A stretch of 64,000 nucleotides of DNA from Lolium rigidum (Eukaryota > Streptophyta > Magnoliopsida > Poales > Poaceae). Position 1 is the first letter of the stretch. The number at the start of each line of letters is the position of its first letter. The notes under the pieces were generated by a model. It had not been told where the DNA came from and searched no databases. It saw only the letters and a program-made list of their open reading frames with translations. Below, in pieces: positions 55,112 to 64,000 of this stretch. A program made the translations under genes and the position numbers. The stretch covers positions 252,852,510-252,916,509 of the forward strand of contig NC_061512.1 of the NCBI RefSeq assembly GCF_022539505.1. Direction: 5' to 3'.

Positions 55112-55519
55112 TCCCCGATCGCACCCGAGGGGCCGGGGATGGCCTAGGCTCTCCGGACGGATGAAAGGCCTAATCCGGATGAAAACGAGGAACCGGGGGC
55201 GCGATTGGGCCGTTTTCGTCCATCCGGAAAAAAAAGGTGGAGGCCTCATCGGGGAGACGGCTGGGGATGCTCTAAGCCATCAGCCTTGTTTTCCCAAGGG
55301 CGTGGTCTACCATTTGTCCACTTGCCATACTCGATGTTCACGATCCGATTTTTAACAACTACTTATTTAGCAATATCAATTCTAGCGCAAATATTTGAGT
55401 GCAGATGAAATCAGCAAAATTCAAGTAAGTAAAATCACGTAGTTTAAATTCAAATTATCCAAATTTGTAAATAGAGAGCTAGCACCATTGGTTGCCTTGA
55501 TGTATCCACGTGTGCTCAA

Positions 55520-56040
55520 CTAAATTGTCTTAAAATTGTTGATGCAGATACACGTACAAAAATTCTAAATCAATATCAAGATTGGCGAGTTAGATCATGC
55601 TCATCCCTGCGATCATATTGTCCATGGCCTCCCGTAGTTGCGAAGACCAAGTCCTTCTGGATGGTGAACAATTGCTCAACGACCTTGGAGCATTTCAAAT
55701 GCCCGTTCTACGTCCCTCCTCGCACCTTCTTGTTGTTGTGCAAAGAGAGATTTCTTGTTACTCGTGCGTTGAAAATATCTTCACAAATGTTAGCCCAAGG
55801 AGGATACTGAACAATTAGCTAGATAGTATCCTTATCCTAGTGGTGACCATTGGCTTCATAGTTGCACTCCCGAGCATTGCCTCACCTGCATGACCTTTAT
55901 ATTGCCCTTGCAAAGCATATGAACAATTGTTCCATTCACGTACAAACAACCGATGCTTTCATCCCGGAGAAACTTCTAGCCTGCCCTCCTATAGCCATCA
56001 ATCATGTTGTGCCTTGAGCCTTTGGTCCTCTCCGGTATTC
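55520..56040 (-). pseudogene. Relic of a PIF/Harbinger transposase catalytic region
   Basis: On the minus strand, in changing frames, one can read WNNCSYALQGQYKGHAG (family WKNCPFAWQGxYKGH), CNYEANGHH, then GYYLA and YPPWANICEDIF (family GYYLADGIYPxWATFVK), then ERAFEMLQGR (family VERAFGVLQAR). The order is right for the DDE-type transposase of grass Harbinger elements. Many frameshifts and stops make it an old relic. It is a different copy from the element at 42352. Confidence 0.7.
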
Positions 56041-56244
56041 TTTTGTAAACGTTGCCACCACGGAAGCAAAAAGAAAAAAGAAACATTACATGTCAGCAAG
56101 GCATGTGGCTCACCCATGCAAGTCATCAGTCTGATCATCTGCAGCTCCATAGACCAGAGGTAAGCATCTACATAGCAACAGTGCATTTCTGAATAGACGA
56201 CAACACAACTAGCCGACCACAATGCCTCTTCAACTTGAAATATT

Positions 56245-57650
56245 TTTTTTGAATGTTAGCATGAGAGCTGCTAAATTCCTTGATTAGATAGAAAGTTTGG
56301 TACAAAGAAGAGAAGGGTGGAAAAATAAAGGCAAGGCTCAAGTAACCCAAAACAAAAAAAAAGACCCGCACAACTCAACCCGGATCAAAAGGGATCTTTG
56401 CTCCAGCCATATTCCAAAGAGCTGCCTCATCTCTAATTCGCGCTATCAAAGCTTCCATACAGAGCTCCTCTTTCTGGAAATTTCGGCTGTTTTTCTCCTG
56501 CCAAATCTCCCAAGCTTCCAGGGGTATAAGAGATTGCGCTCCTTTCCTTTTATCCGCCGTAGTGCCAAGACGGCAAAGGTTCAGCCATTCCGAGAGTGTT
56601 GTGGTGCCCTCCCAGGACACGGGTTGCAAAGCTGGCAAGTTTGAGCATGTCGCCAAGGCTGACCAAACCCTCCTCAGCCAAGCACATTCAGTAAGGAGAT
56701 GCCATGGCGTCTCGAGATTCATGAAGCAAAGTGGGCAGAAGTAATTATTTTCCCATCCCCGACGCTGCAACACATCTGCCGTGAGAATACGATCAAGGGA
56801 AGCCGTCCACATGAAGAACTTGCATTTTCCAGGAGCCCAACATTGCCAGATGGAGGTGCAAAAACTGATGATATAGAGCCTGAGAATTGTAGGAGATATG
56901 CAGAGCGGGTAGTGTATTCCCCGGAGGCCTCACCACGCCATCGTATGTTATCTGTAACAGTTGCACATCATCAATCAGACGAGCAAGGTTCAGAAGCTCA
57001 TGCTGCATATCAAAGGTGAGGCCACGACTCAGGTTTGAGAACCACCTGTTGTCCTTCATCGCATTCTTGACTGTCCTGTTTTTACGAGATGCAATGGAAA
57101 ATAGGGAGGGGGCAATCTACCTAGGAGACACACCCATCAGCCAGCTATCATGCCAGTCCCCAATGGAAATCTCCGTTGCGGCAGCAAACAATTCCTTGTC
57201 GAACTCATCATAGGGAAGCCTAGAGCCAACCCATGGTTTATCTGGCAATTTCCAAGCCGACCAAAGCCATCGCAGTCTCAGGGCACGGCCAAATTTTGTC
57301 AAGTCATGTACACCCAGCCCACCAAGTTGCTTGGGTCTGCAGACGATCGACCATTTAACACGACGGTGTCCGCCGTTACAAGTTCTTTCACCCCTCCACA
57401 TCCAAGCTCTGTACTTCTTCTCAATCTGATCTAGCACCCAGGCCGGTACTATGTGGGCTGTCATTATGTATATAACTACAGATGACATCACACTTTTAAG
57501 CAGAACAAGGCGGCCTTCTCGCGAAATGAGGGAGCCTTTCCAAGCAGCAAGGAGGGCATCTATTTTTTCGAGCAGCTCTCGGTAGTTTCCCTTTCAAAGT
57601 TGCTGCAGCGATAGTGGCATACCCAAGCGGGAAATCCTTGACAGAGATAT
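56245..57650 (-). mobile_element. 5'-truncated LINE (non-LTR retrotransposon)
   Basis: Minus-strand fragments give the C-terminal end of a LINE polyprotein: YLGMPLSLQQL and SLISREGRLVLLKSV (57500-57640), MTAHIVPAWVLDQIEKKYRA and FLWRGE-like MWRGERTCNGGHRRVKW with QLGGLGVHDL (57117-57491), a spacer (56793-57059), and the zinc-binding domain of reverse transcriptase (FCPLCFMNLETPWHLLTECA, C-x2-C and H-x4-C) at 56375-56812. The plus-strand T8 run near 56246 would be its poly(A) tail. At least three frameshifts are present. The 5' end is cut at about 57650, as is common for LINEs. Confidence 0.85.
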
Positions 57651-57654
57651 TGAA

Positions 57655-58129
57655 GGGACCAAGAATATGATCCAAGTCAGTATGATCGGGCCTGGGGCCA
57701 GGCCGGCCGGCGTGGTGGCCGGTTCGGCCGGGCGTGGCGCCGGTCTGGACCTTCTCTTCCTCCGCGCATGCCTGCCTCTCCTCCCTCGCGCGTCCATGGA
57801 ATGTCTTCATGTCCAGCTCCATGTCGAGCTACTCATTTTCTCCTCGTGCGATGCTTGCTCCATCTTCGTACCTGATCATACATAAGTAAAAGGACTTAGG
57901 CAGTATAAAGTTCTCATTGATCAAAGTACCATTTAGGAGTGAATTCACATGTTCCTTAAGTAGCTTCGCACGAGGCCTTGTAATGGGTCCAATCCTAACT
58001 TCATTGGACTTGAGCTTCACAACAACTTCATCTTCATCTTGTAATGACGTAGGTAGTAGTTTAGTAGGGATGTCCTCATCATGTACCGTTGTTCCTCTTG
58101 GGTCTTTGGACCCTAGACGGATTAGTGAT
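57655..58129 (-). pseudogene. Fragment of the C-terminal region of a Ty3/gypsy polyprotein
   Basis: The minus-strand frame reads LKSNEVRIGPITRPRAKLLK and HVNSLLNGTLINENFILPKS, then after a frame change an Arg/Glu-rich tail. The segment IGPITRxRAKxL is one I associate with sequence downstream of integrase in grass gypsy elements. It joins the LINE on the left and the TIR element on the right without its own LTR. Confidence 0.5.
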
Positions 58130-59035
58130 CTAAGGGTGTGTTTGGTAGCCCGACCAACCTCAGATAATTTCACCTCAGCCTAGCTCAACTAGCCATTTCT
58201 TGTTTGTTAGCCCGGCTCGGTCCATATTGAGAAGCTCAAATCGAGCTTCACAACACGCCTAGGCTCGACTCATCCTGCTAAACACTGTGCGGGCACGGCC
58301 GAAACCCCCAGACCCCCAGCCCCCACCTTTTCTTCTCTCATTTCCCCAAGCTCCCGCTCCTCCCTCCCGCTCAGCCAACCATGGAACCCCGCCCCGCCAC
58401 GGCTGGTCGAGGACCCCACCCCCATCTGCAGCGGTCGCCCCGCTTCGCCGGTAGCAGGTCGACGACCCTGCCCCCATATGCAGCGGCCGCCCCGCCGGCA
58501 GCTGGTCGAGGATCTCACCCCAATCCGCAGCGGCCGTCCTGCCCCGCCGGTAGCAGGTCGATGACCTCGCCCCCATTGACAGCGGTCGTCCCGCCCCGCC
58601 GGCAGCAGGCCGACGACCTCGCCCCCATCTGCAACGCGTCTTCCCGACCTCGATTTGCACCGGACGGACCTCTGCCTCCTAGCGCCTCCACGCGTGCTCC
58701 TCTCACCGGCGCCAATGCACAGGAGCAAGGCCGACACATGCCGACGAGCACACTGCTAAGGATCGGATTGCTTTTGATTTTTCTATGTAAGGTTCTATGT
58801 GTAAGAAACTTGGGCTTGTTTGCAATTTCAGTTTCTCATTTATGGGATGCTATAAAATCATCTTAGCTAACCATGTCTAAACAGACATAGCCTACCAAAC
58901 AACTTCTCAACTCAACATATCTCAATAGATACGACGTGCCAAACATGCCACAAAATCTCAACCCAACTAAGATAGGTTCAACATGTATGAGTAGAGATAG
59001 ACAATCTAGAGTGACCTGGGCTACCAAACACACCC
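58130..59035. mobile_element. Non-autonomous TIR DNA transposon, hAT-like
   Basis: The inverted ends are GGGTGTGTTTGGTAGCCC (58133-58150) and its reverse complement at 59018-59035. The 8-bp flanks TTAGTGAT (58122-58129) and TTAGTGGT (59036-59043) differ at one base; 8 bp is the TSD length of hAT elements. The inside is GC-rich with a repeated motif CCGCCGGCAGCAGG or CCGCCGGTAGCAGG (58440-58600). No transposase is present. The class is inferred from TSD length and the GTGTTTGG end. Confidence 0.65.
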
Positions 59036-59043
59036 TTAGTGGT

Positions 59044-59613
59044 GTTCTTGGGTCTTCAATTAAGTTGCGGAGAATTCTCAAGTGTGAGGTTTTCGTGGCG
59101 GTTTTTTACATCCTCCAATTAAGTTGTGGAGATTGCCCCAAACTTTGTGCGTGTTCGGTGACCACCCTCAAGGTTCCATAGTAGATCGAGAACTTCCCTT
59201 TTGGCGGGAAGGCTCGAGGAGAATACGGTGAGGTCTTCGTGGCGTTTGGAGTACTTTGGCATCCACACCGCTCCAACGGAGAGTAGCACTTGCAAGAGCG
59301 TGAACTTCGGGATACATCGTCGTCTCCGCGTCAACTCGGTTATTCCTATACCCGATCTCTTTACTTATACAACATACTTTATGATAGTCTTCGTGCTTGA
59401 AATTATATATCTTGCTATCACATAGCTGCTTGTATTGCTTAGCATAATTTATTGGTGCACATAGGTGAACTATACTATATAGGTGTTGGATTTGACAAAG
59501 TACACACTAGTTTTATTCCGCATTTGTTTAAGCCATAATTGTAAAAGTTTTAAACCGCCTACTCACGCCCCCCTCCTCTAGGCGACATCTATGTCACCTC
59601 ATCGGTCTGAACA
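59044..59613 (+). repeat. Copia LTR fragment with degraded primer-binding site
   Basis: Sequence ending in a C-rich CACGCCCCCCTCCTCTAGGC run and then ACA, directly followed by TGGTATCTAGACC (59614), a degraded tRNA-iMet primer site (normally TGGTATCAGAGC). This is the 3' end of a 5' LTR of a Maximus-like copia in plus orientation. The internal region was lost right after the primer site. Confidence 0.65.
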
Positions 59614-59647
59614 TGGTATCTAGACCCCCCTAAAAAGATAATATGGG

Positions 59648-59756
59648 TGCGTCCAAATATTTTTTATTGATGCCACTGGAGATGCTCTTACATAGGACCG
59701 GAGTCCGAACATTTTTTAATTGATACCGCTGAAGATGGTCTTACATAGGACCGGAC
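59648..59756. repeat. 53-bp tandem repeat, two copies
   Basis: TCTTACATAGGACCGGA recurs at 59686 and 59739 (period 53), with ATTTTTTATTGATGCCACTG or ATTTTTTAATTGATACCGCTG ahead. GGAGATGCTCTTA in the first copy resembles a Harbinger MITE end, so a MITE terminus may have been duplicated. Confidence 0.7.
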
Positions 59757-60240
59757 GGGGGTGAATATTCTGGGTCCACGTTGCTCTCTCTGCGCCCGCA
59801 CGGCGACCTAGTAGCACATGGCGTCGGCGTCGATCGGGGATCCAATACGTACGTACTTGGGTCCATCGGCTGGCGTTCCCTTTCACAGCATACCTTTCTA
59901 CAGAGACCGAATCTGATTACCAACTGTTCAATATTCCAATGTTCCATCTCATCAGTTGCCCCGATAGGTCTGCACATCACGTCGTGCCTGAGAATTAAAG
60001 AAGTGAAAGGGAAAGATCAATAGAGGTGAGGTCTTTGCCCTTTTGCAGTAGTCTACACTCACCTAGCTAGCTGCCAGTTGCATGACCTAACATGATGCCA
60101 ACTTCCAGTCTGAAAGCATGCGTACGTATTGCGGAAAATTGAACCTTGATACTAATCAAGGCGATGACTTGCAGTCAGCTCCCCCTCACGACTTTGATTA
60201 TTATTAGGGGAGACTTGACTACATCTTACACATCTCATAC
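59757..60240. other. Unassigned low-copy sequence
   Basis: No ORF, repeat or RNA gene that I can support. Base composition is average and the sequence shows no similarity to the elements elsewhere in the window. Confidence 0.5.
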
Positions 60241-60362
60241 TACTGTATATAAACATTATCTCTTTTGTTCTCTCTCTCACATGCCCCCACACATCTCATA
60301 CTGCTATTGAGAGACAAACCCGGCGGCCGACGCTCCAATCATGGATTGGTCCCTGAATACTG
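60241..60362 (+). promoter_or_regulatory. Promoter-like sequence with possible first exon
   Basis: TGTATATAAACATT (60243-60256) is a good plant TATA box. It is followed by a CT-rich leader and, 85-90 bases on, ATGGATTGGTCCCTGAATACTG (60341-60362) and GTAATTTTTTT, a fair splice donor. The eight codons before the donor read MDWSLNTG. No following exon could be recognised, so this may be a gene stump or chance. Confidence 0.3.
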
Positions 60363-61439
60363 GTAATTTTTTTCTCCTCTGTCTAGCTACTTGCTACATT
60401 TTCAAAGTTTTCTTATTTCATGTTCGGCAGCGGTTTTCTTTAGTTATTTTTTGTCAAAGAGAGAGGATCACCCCCAATAATTTTCATTACTGGAAGCCAA
60501 CAAACAAAAGAGTTTTATGCCACGTACGTGTCACAAGCTTAAATCTTCTTCCGTAGGGTGGAAAGGTGGGCAAAGTAGAAGAGGACATGCTTAACCGAAT
60601 CTTGGTGATGTCAGCCCACTTTTTTACCAAGTTAGCGAAAATTGTGTTACTAGTTTTGAAAAGTTATGAATCAAACTACATGTACCCCACAAATAAAAAA
60701 AGGGACAGAGCTACGTAGCTGCCGCCCTGAGGATTGGAAAATTGAGCGGGCGATTGAATGTTCGGACGGAACCTTGTCGGAACTGGTTTTCCCAGCTCAA
60801 GCGATCCATGCTGGGAGCATGTGCATGCATGCATGTCAAAATCACCCAAAGCGCATATGGTGAATGTAGACTAAATGACAAAACTGCTGATATCATCAGC
60901 AGTAAATGCAAAATTCAAAATTCAAAAAGTTCAATTCCATGCATCAATGGAAAAGACAACCTTCAGTTCAATTCCATGCAGTTTGAAAACAGAGTATACA
61001 TTAGTCAAAAAGTAAAGAGAAACATCTTTGTGGGAGCATATGGATGGATCCAAACCTTCACCAAATAGTGCTTTGAAGTGAAGTGTGGTCATGGATATGA
61101 CATGAGACTATGCAAATGCATCTATCATATCAAACCCAAACTGCAAAAGGTAAAACAAATCTGAGAATAAAGCTGAGCCACTGAACTCCGGACCAACGAA
61201 AAGCCATGGCTGCATCACAGAGCTCGATGAAGATGGAGACAACGAGGAATTCCGACAAGTAGAGACACAACGCTTAGAATGGAAGGGAGGAAATCTAATC
61301 CACAGTTTTCCCCGCATGATTTACTCATAGGCATCCAAACATCTACAAGTGCAGAACCAGATGGCAAACGAATTTTTGCACTGGTAACGCTGCAATAAAA
61401 GGCCAAAACATACAGATATCATACATTAGCGATGCACGT
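60363..61439. other. Unassigned low-copy sequence
   Basis: About 1.1 kb, AT-rich to average, with no supportable gene, repeat family or transposon ends. Short open frames are of chance length. It may include intron or intergenic sequence of a former host locus. Confidence 0.5.
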
Positions 61440-61568
61440 CAAACAAAATCTTACAAAGCATCAAATGACTTGCACTATTGATGTACACGCATTTCACAAT
61501 ACGCAGCAAACAGAAACTGGATATGGCACTGAAAAGATGCACGTTGGCCACAAATAGACCTTGCTTTA

Positions 61569-63334
61569 GGGTATCTCCAGCGGCGCGACGCATTTTAGCG
61601 TCCGTGCGCGTCCGTTTGCGACGACCCTTTTGGTCGAAATCGACCGCGCGTCGTTTGCGTCGGGGGTGGCTCCAGCGGCACGACGCATTTTTTAGGACGA
61701 GTCCTTTTTTTTAAACATGAAACATAGTTTACATACGTAAAATAAACCTAAAACGCCTACTGCTCCTCGCCGCTGTGCTGCTCGTCGTCGCTGTCGATCA
61801 CGATGAAGTCCGGTACGACCCAAGGCCAGTTGGCATCCGGGGGAGCGTACGCCGGGCGCGCTGCCGGTGCTGGAGGTTGAGGAGGCTGCGGCTGTGGCAG
61901 CGGTGGAGGAGCCAAGTACTGCGGCTGTGGCGGCGGTGGAGGCGCCCAGTACTGCGGCTGTGGCTACGGTGGAGGCGCCCAGTACTGTGGCTGTGGCTGC
62001 GGTGGAGGCGCCCAGTACTGCGGCTGTGGCGGCGGTGGCGGAGGCGCCGCCGACTCCAGGAGCGCCCGTCGAAGTGCTTCATCCGCCGACGAGCCCGGCG
62101 GCATGACGCCGGTGGCGTAGCGGGGCAGCGGCGGCCGCACAGGCGCGTCGTGCTCGGAGACGAGGACGGCGACCTTCGCCATCTCGTCGTCCGTCATGTT
62201 CTCCGGGAACTCGAAGTTCCGGCCCTCCGCCAAGGCCTGCTGCCATTCGTGGAAGACGACAGCGACGTCGCTGTCGTCCTTCGCCTCCTCGCTATGGTAC
62301 GCGAGCGCCTCGACGTAGTCGTCGTCGTCGTCGTCGTACACACCGTAGGCTTCATCGTCGTCTTCGGCGTCGTTGTGCTGCGTCTGCTGACGTCGCGTCC
62401 GCGCCTGCTGACGACGCATCGGCGCCTACTCACGACGCGTCGGCGCCTGCTCACGACGAGCCGCCGGTGCAGGGCCGAAGGGGTAATCCCTGTCGCCCAT
62501 GAAGCCTGCCCTTCGTCTCCTGTCCGTCTCGGTGGACAGGCACGTACGCCAAAGCTCGGAGTCGATGGCGTACGCCGGATCATCGCGGAGGTCCGCCGGC
62601 AGATACCGCCTCCTGCGCCGGATCTCCGCGGTCCGATCGAGCTCGCGCGCAGTGACCGGAGGGATAGGCACCCGGCGGCAGCTGAGCCGCCAGCCACCAG
62701 TGCAGCCGCACGCCGGACCAGGGCGTCGCCGCACGGCATCCATTTGCCGTGCATGAGCCTCCCCACCGAGACGGGGAGCGGGATCTTCTTGCTGCCGCTG
62801 CCGGAGGCCTCGAAGTCATTCTTCTTCCCCATGGCGCTGCGGCGGTGGTGGTGGTTGTGGAGGTGTGGGCGAAGTAGCGGCGCGGCCGGTGGGCTTTTAT
62901 GGGCGGGCGCGCGCGGAATACGATGCCATTGAAGGCGGCGCAGAAGCCCAACCGCCGCCCGCCAGTGCGCGCGCAGAACAGGCAGCCGCCCCATTGATGC
63001 CGAAGGCTGCGGCGCAGACGCGGAAGCGCTGACAGCCTGAATCTATGGCGAAGGCTGCGGCGCAGACGCGGAAGCGCTGACCGCCTGAATCGATGCTTTC
63101 GATGCACACTCGCTACCAGGCGGGCCCGGTGGGGAAGCGAGCGGACACTTTGCGCGTCCGCCGAGCGTCCGCCGCGACGCAAACCTGGCGCATATTTGGG
63201 CCAGGTTTGCGTCTCCGCGGACGGCCCGGTCACTTTGCGTCGCCCCGCTGGAGGTGGTGCCAGACGTATTTCCGGTCACGGCGGACGAAAACGATCGCTC
63301 AGCATCCGTTTGCGTCGCGCCGCTGGAGATGCCC
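61569..63334 (-). mobile_element. Harbinger-type transposon carrying a passenger gene
   Basis: The ends are GGGTATCTCCAGCGGCGCGA (61569 on) and the reverse complement of GGGCATCTCCAGCGGCGCGA (to 63334), with one mismatch in 20, and TSD TTA on both sides (61566-61568, 63335-63337). Subterminal sequence is rich in TTTGCGTC/GACGCAAA words. At 1,766 bp it has no transposase. Its only gene is the accessory ORF on the minus strand. Confidence 0.85.
61757..62832 (-). pseudogene. Accessory ORF of the Harbinger-type element
   Basis: From ATG at 62832: MGKKNDFEASGSGSKKIPLP, a Ser/Lys-rich start, then after a frameshift (62650-62710) TGGWRLSCRRVPIPPVTARE, followed by RYLPADLRDDPAYAIDSELW. Then come an Arg/Gln-rich stretch, an acidic block (AEDDDEAYGVYDDDDDDYVE), FHEWQQALAEGRNFEFPENM and a C-terminal Pro/Gln repeat (PQPQYWAPPP, four to five copies, 61895-62045). 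The end is DFIVIDSDDEQHSGEEQ. Two stops at 62426-62428 and 61964-61966 are both explained by CAG to TAG. The motif G-W-x-L-S-x3-V-P-x-P-P-V and the acidic block match the CACTA gene at 48616-49140. The function is unknown. Confidence 0.7.
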
Positions 63335-63405
63335 TTAAGCGGGTAAATAATCCATGCTGACGCGCCACTGGAGATGCCCTTAAGCGGGTAAATAATCCAT
63401 GCACA
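63321..63405. repeat. 45-bp tandem duplication of the transposon end and flank
   Basis: CTGGAGATGCCCTTAAGCGG and the following GTAAATAATCCATGC occur at 63323 and 63368. The copy includes the last bases of the Harbinger-type end plus the flank, so it arose after insertion, perhaps through repair of an aborted excision. Confidence 0.8.
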
Positions 63406-63508
63406 TGAAACAATGTCTTACAAAGCATGAAAGGACTTGCACTATCGGCGTACAAGCAAACAGAAACTGAATTTGGCACATCATTTGGCACAGAAATGAT
63501 ATACATTG

Positions 63509-63813
63509 AGAACCAACCTGAGATTGGATGGTTAGGAGGGCAGTGGCACCTCCAGCCCACCAGAGTTTAAATCCCAGATTTGACACTTTGATGTCTCATA
63601 AAGGCGGAATTTTCTTCAGTGGGAGGCGACGTTCCCGTCGACAGCGAGGCGCCTGTGGTGACTTCGTCAATCTCAAGACCCGCCGGAACAGTTCTTCAAC
63701 GCAGTCTCTTGGAGGTGCTCATAGGGGTAGGGTGTGCGTGTGTGCGTTCATAGTGGTGAGTGTGTGCGCGTATGTATGAGCGTCTTTGATTGTACTGTGT
63801 TTCGCAAAAGAAA
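63509..63813 (+). mobile_element. Au-type SINE (tRNA-derived)
   Basis: A 305-bp element flanked by the 15-bp TSD AAATGATATACATTG (63494-63508 and 63814-63828). It has a pol III A box (GGTTAGGAGGGCAGTGG, 63530-63546), a B box (GAGTTTAAATCCC, 63564-63576), the body TCAGTGGGAGGCGACGTTCC and GGAGGTGCTCATAGGGGTAG, and a T-rich end TGTACTGTGTTTCGC followed by A-rich sequence. These are the features I know from the Au SINE family of grasses and other angiosperms. It is moved by LINE enzymes. Confidence 0.88.
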
Positions 63814-63828
63814 AAATGATATACATTG

Positions 63829-64000
63829 GCCATAGTAGAACCTTGCTGGTCCACTAAGCGGGTAAATGCAACTAGTCAAAGCAGAAACAGCTAGGCGATC
63901 ATGAAAGAAAGCACAATTATCATAACCAAGTCTAGATTAAGCATTTCATCAAACAGCTCTAAGGCACATGATGCAGTAACGTGTACTTCCCTCATCCTAC
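63829..64000. other. Right edge, no gene seen
   Basis: It contains the end of duplicated copy B (to about 63880) and then sequence that I cannot assign. Confidence 0.5.

Larger units (their letters stand above)
42352..55272 (-). mobile_element. PIF/Harbinger transposon, internally deleted, split by a CACTA element
   Basis: Terminal inverted repeats GAGCATCTCCAGTC (42352-42365) and, as reverse complement, GAGCATCCCCAGCC (ending 55272) are flanked by TAA on both sides (42349-42351 and 55273-55275), the Harbinger-type 3-bp TSD. Without the CACTA insertion the element is about 1.2 kb. It carries a transposase gene reduced to its two ends, so it is non-autonomous. Confidence 0.85.
61440..63880. 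repeat. Two diverged tandem copies of a host segment, each hit by a different transposon
   Basis: Copy A: 61440-61568 continued at 63335-63404. Copy B: 63405-63508 continued at 63829-63880. Shared words: CTTACAAAGCAT, ACTTGCACTAT, AGCAAACAGAAACTG, GTTGGCC or ATTGGCC, ACCTTGCT, TAAGCGGGTAAAT. The Harbinger-type element sits in copy A and the SINE in copy B, about 25 to 45 bases apart in equivalent positions. The segment looks non-coding. Confidence 0.7.

Noticed and set aside
61775..62932. 385-codon plus-strand ORF rich in Arg, Leu and Trp
   Set aside because: It is antisense to the accessory ORF with its PQPQYWAPPP repeats. The Trp/Arg repeats come from that repeat read backwards.

Overview
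The window is plant nuclear DNA from a large, repeat-rich grass genome. The Angela/BARE-type copia LTR, Athila- and Tat-type Ty3/gypsy elements, a CACTA element with ACCGGT-rich subterminal repeats and an Au-type SINE all point to Pooideae, most likely Triticeae (wheat, Aegilops, rye or barley group). I see no complete host gene. Nearly everything is transposable element, most of it broken by stops, frameshifts, deletions and nesting.

Layout. (1) 1-37812 is one deep nest. The reading that best fits the target-site duplications (TSDs) is: a Tat-type gypsy element (37813 to about 41715, minus strand) was hit by an Athila-type element (LTR piece 36874-37812). That was hit by a Sirevirus-like copia (30557-36873). 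The copia was hit inside its integrase codons by an autonomous-type Athila (4910-30556, minus strand). That Athila was hit three times: in its 3' LTR by a second Tat element (1-4909, minus), in its 3' internal region by an Angela/BARE copia (5691-13793, later rearranged into a tandem duplication with a solo LTR), and in its reverse transcriptase by a pol-less Athila relative (18426-26780, TSD GAGCA). A gypsy solo LTR (33229-34627, TSD ATGAA) sits in the copia 3' region. (2) 42352-55272 is a PIF/Harbinger deletion derivative (TSD TAA) split by an 11.7 kb CACTA element (43397-55111, TSD TCC). The CACTA carries a broken tnp2 transposase gene, an array of three long hairpins, an accessory ORF, a captured U-box E3 ligase fragment on the opposite strand, and a second transposon gene with an Ulp1-like protease end. 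(3) 55276-64000 is older, lower-copy sequence: a Harbinger transposase relic, a 5'-truncated LINE, gypsy and copia fragments, a TIR element with 8-bp near-TSD, a second Harbinger-type element (61569-63334, TSD TTA) carrying an accessory ORF, and an Au-type SINE (63509-63813, 15-bp TSD).

Points of most interest: the accessory ORFs of the CACTA element and the 61.6-63.3 kb Harbinger-type element share a motif, so the same passenger gene family seems to ride in two unrelated transposon superfamilies. The CACTA has three tandem hairpins, with one compensatory base-pair change between units, resembling miRNA precursors. It also carries a transduplicated U-box gene. The pol-less Athila encodes a Gag with a zinc knuckle and a C-terminal hydrophobic span. 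The larger Athila has a small coiled-coil ORF behind its own TATA box and an LTR-like promoter block. All names rest on reading motifs by eye; no database search was possible.
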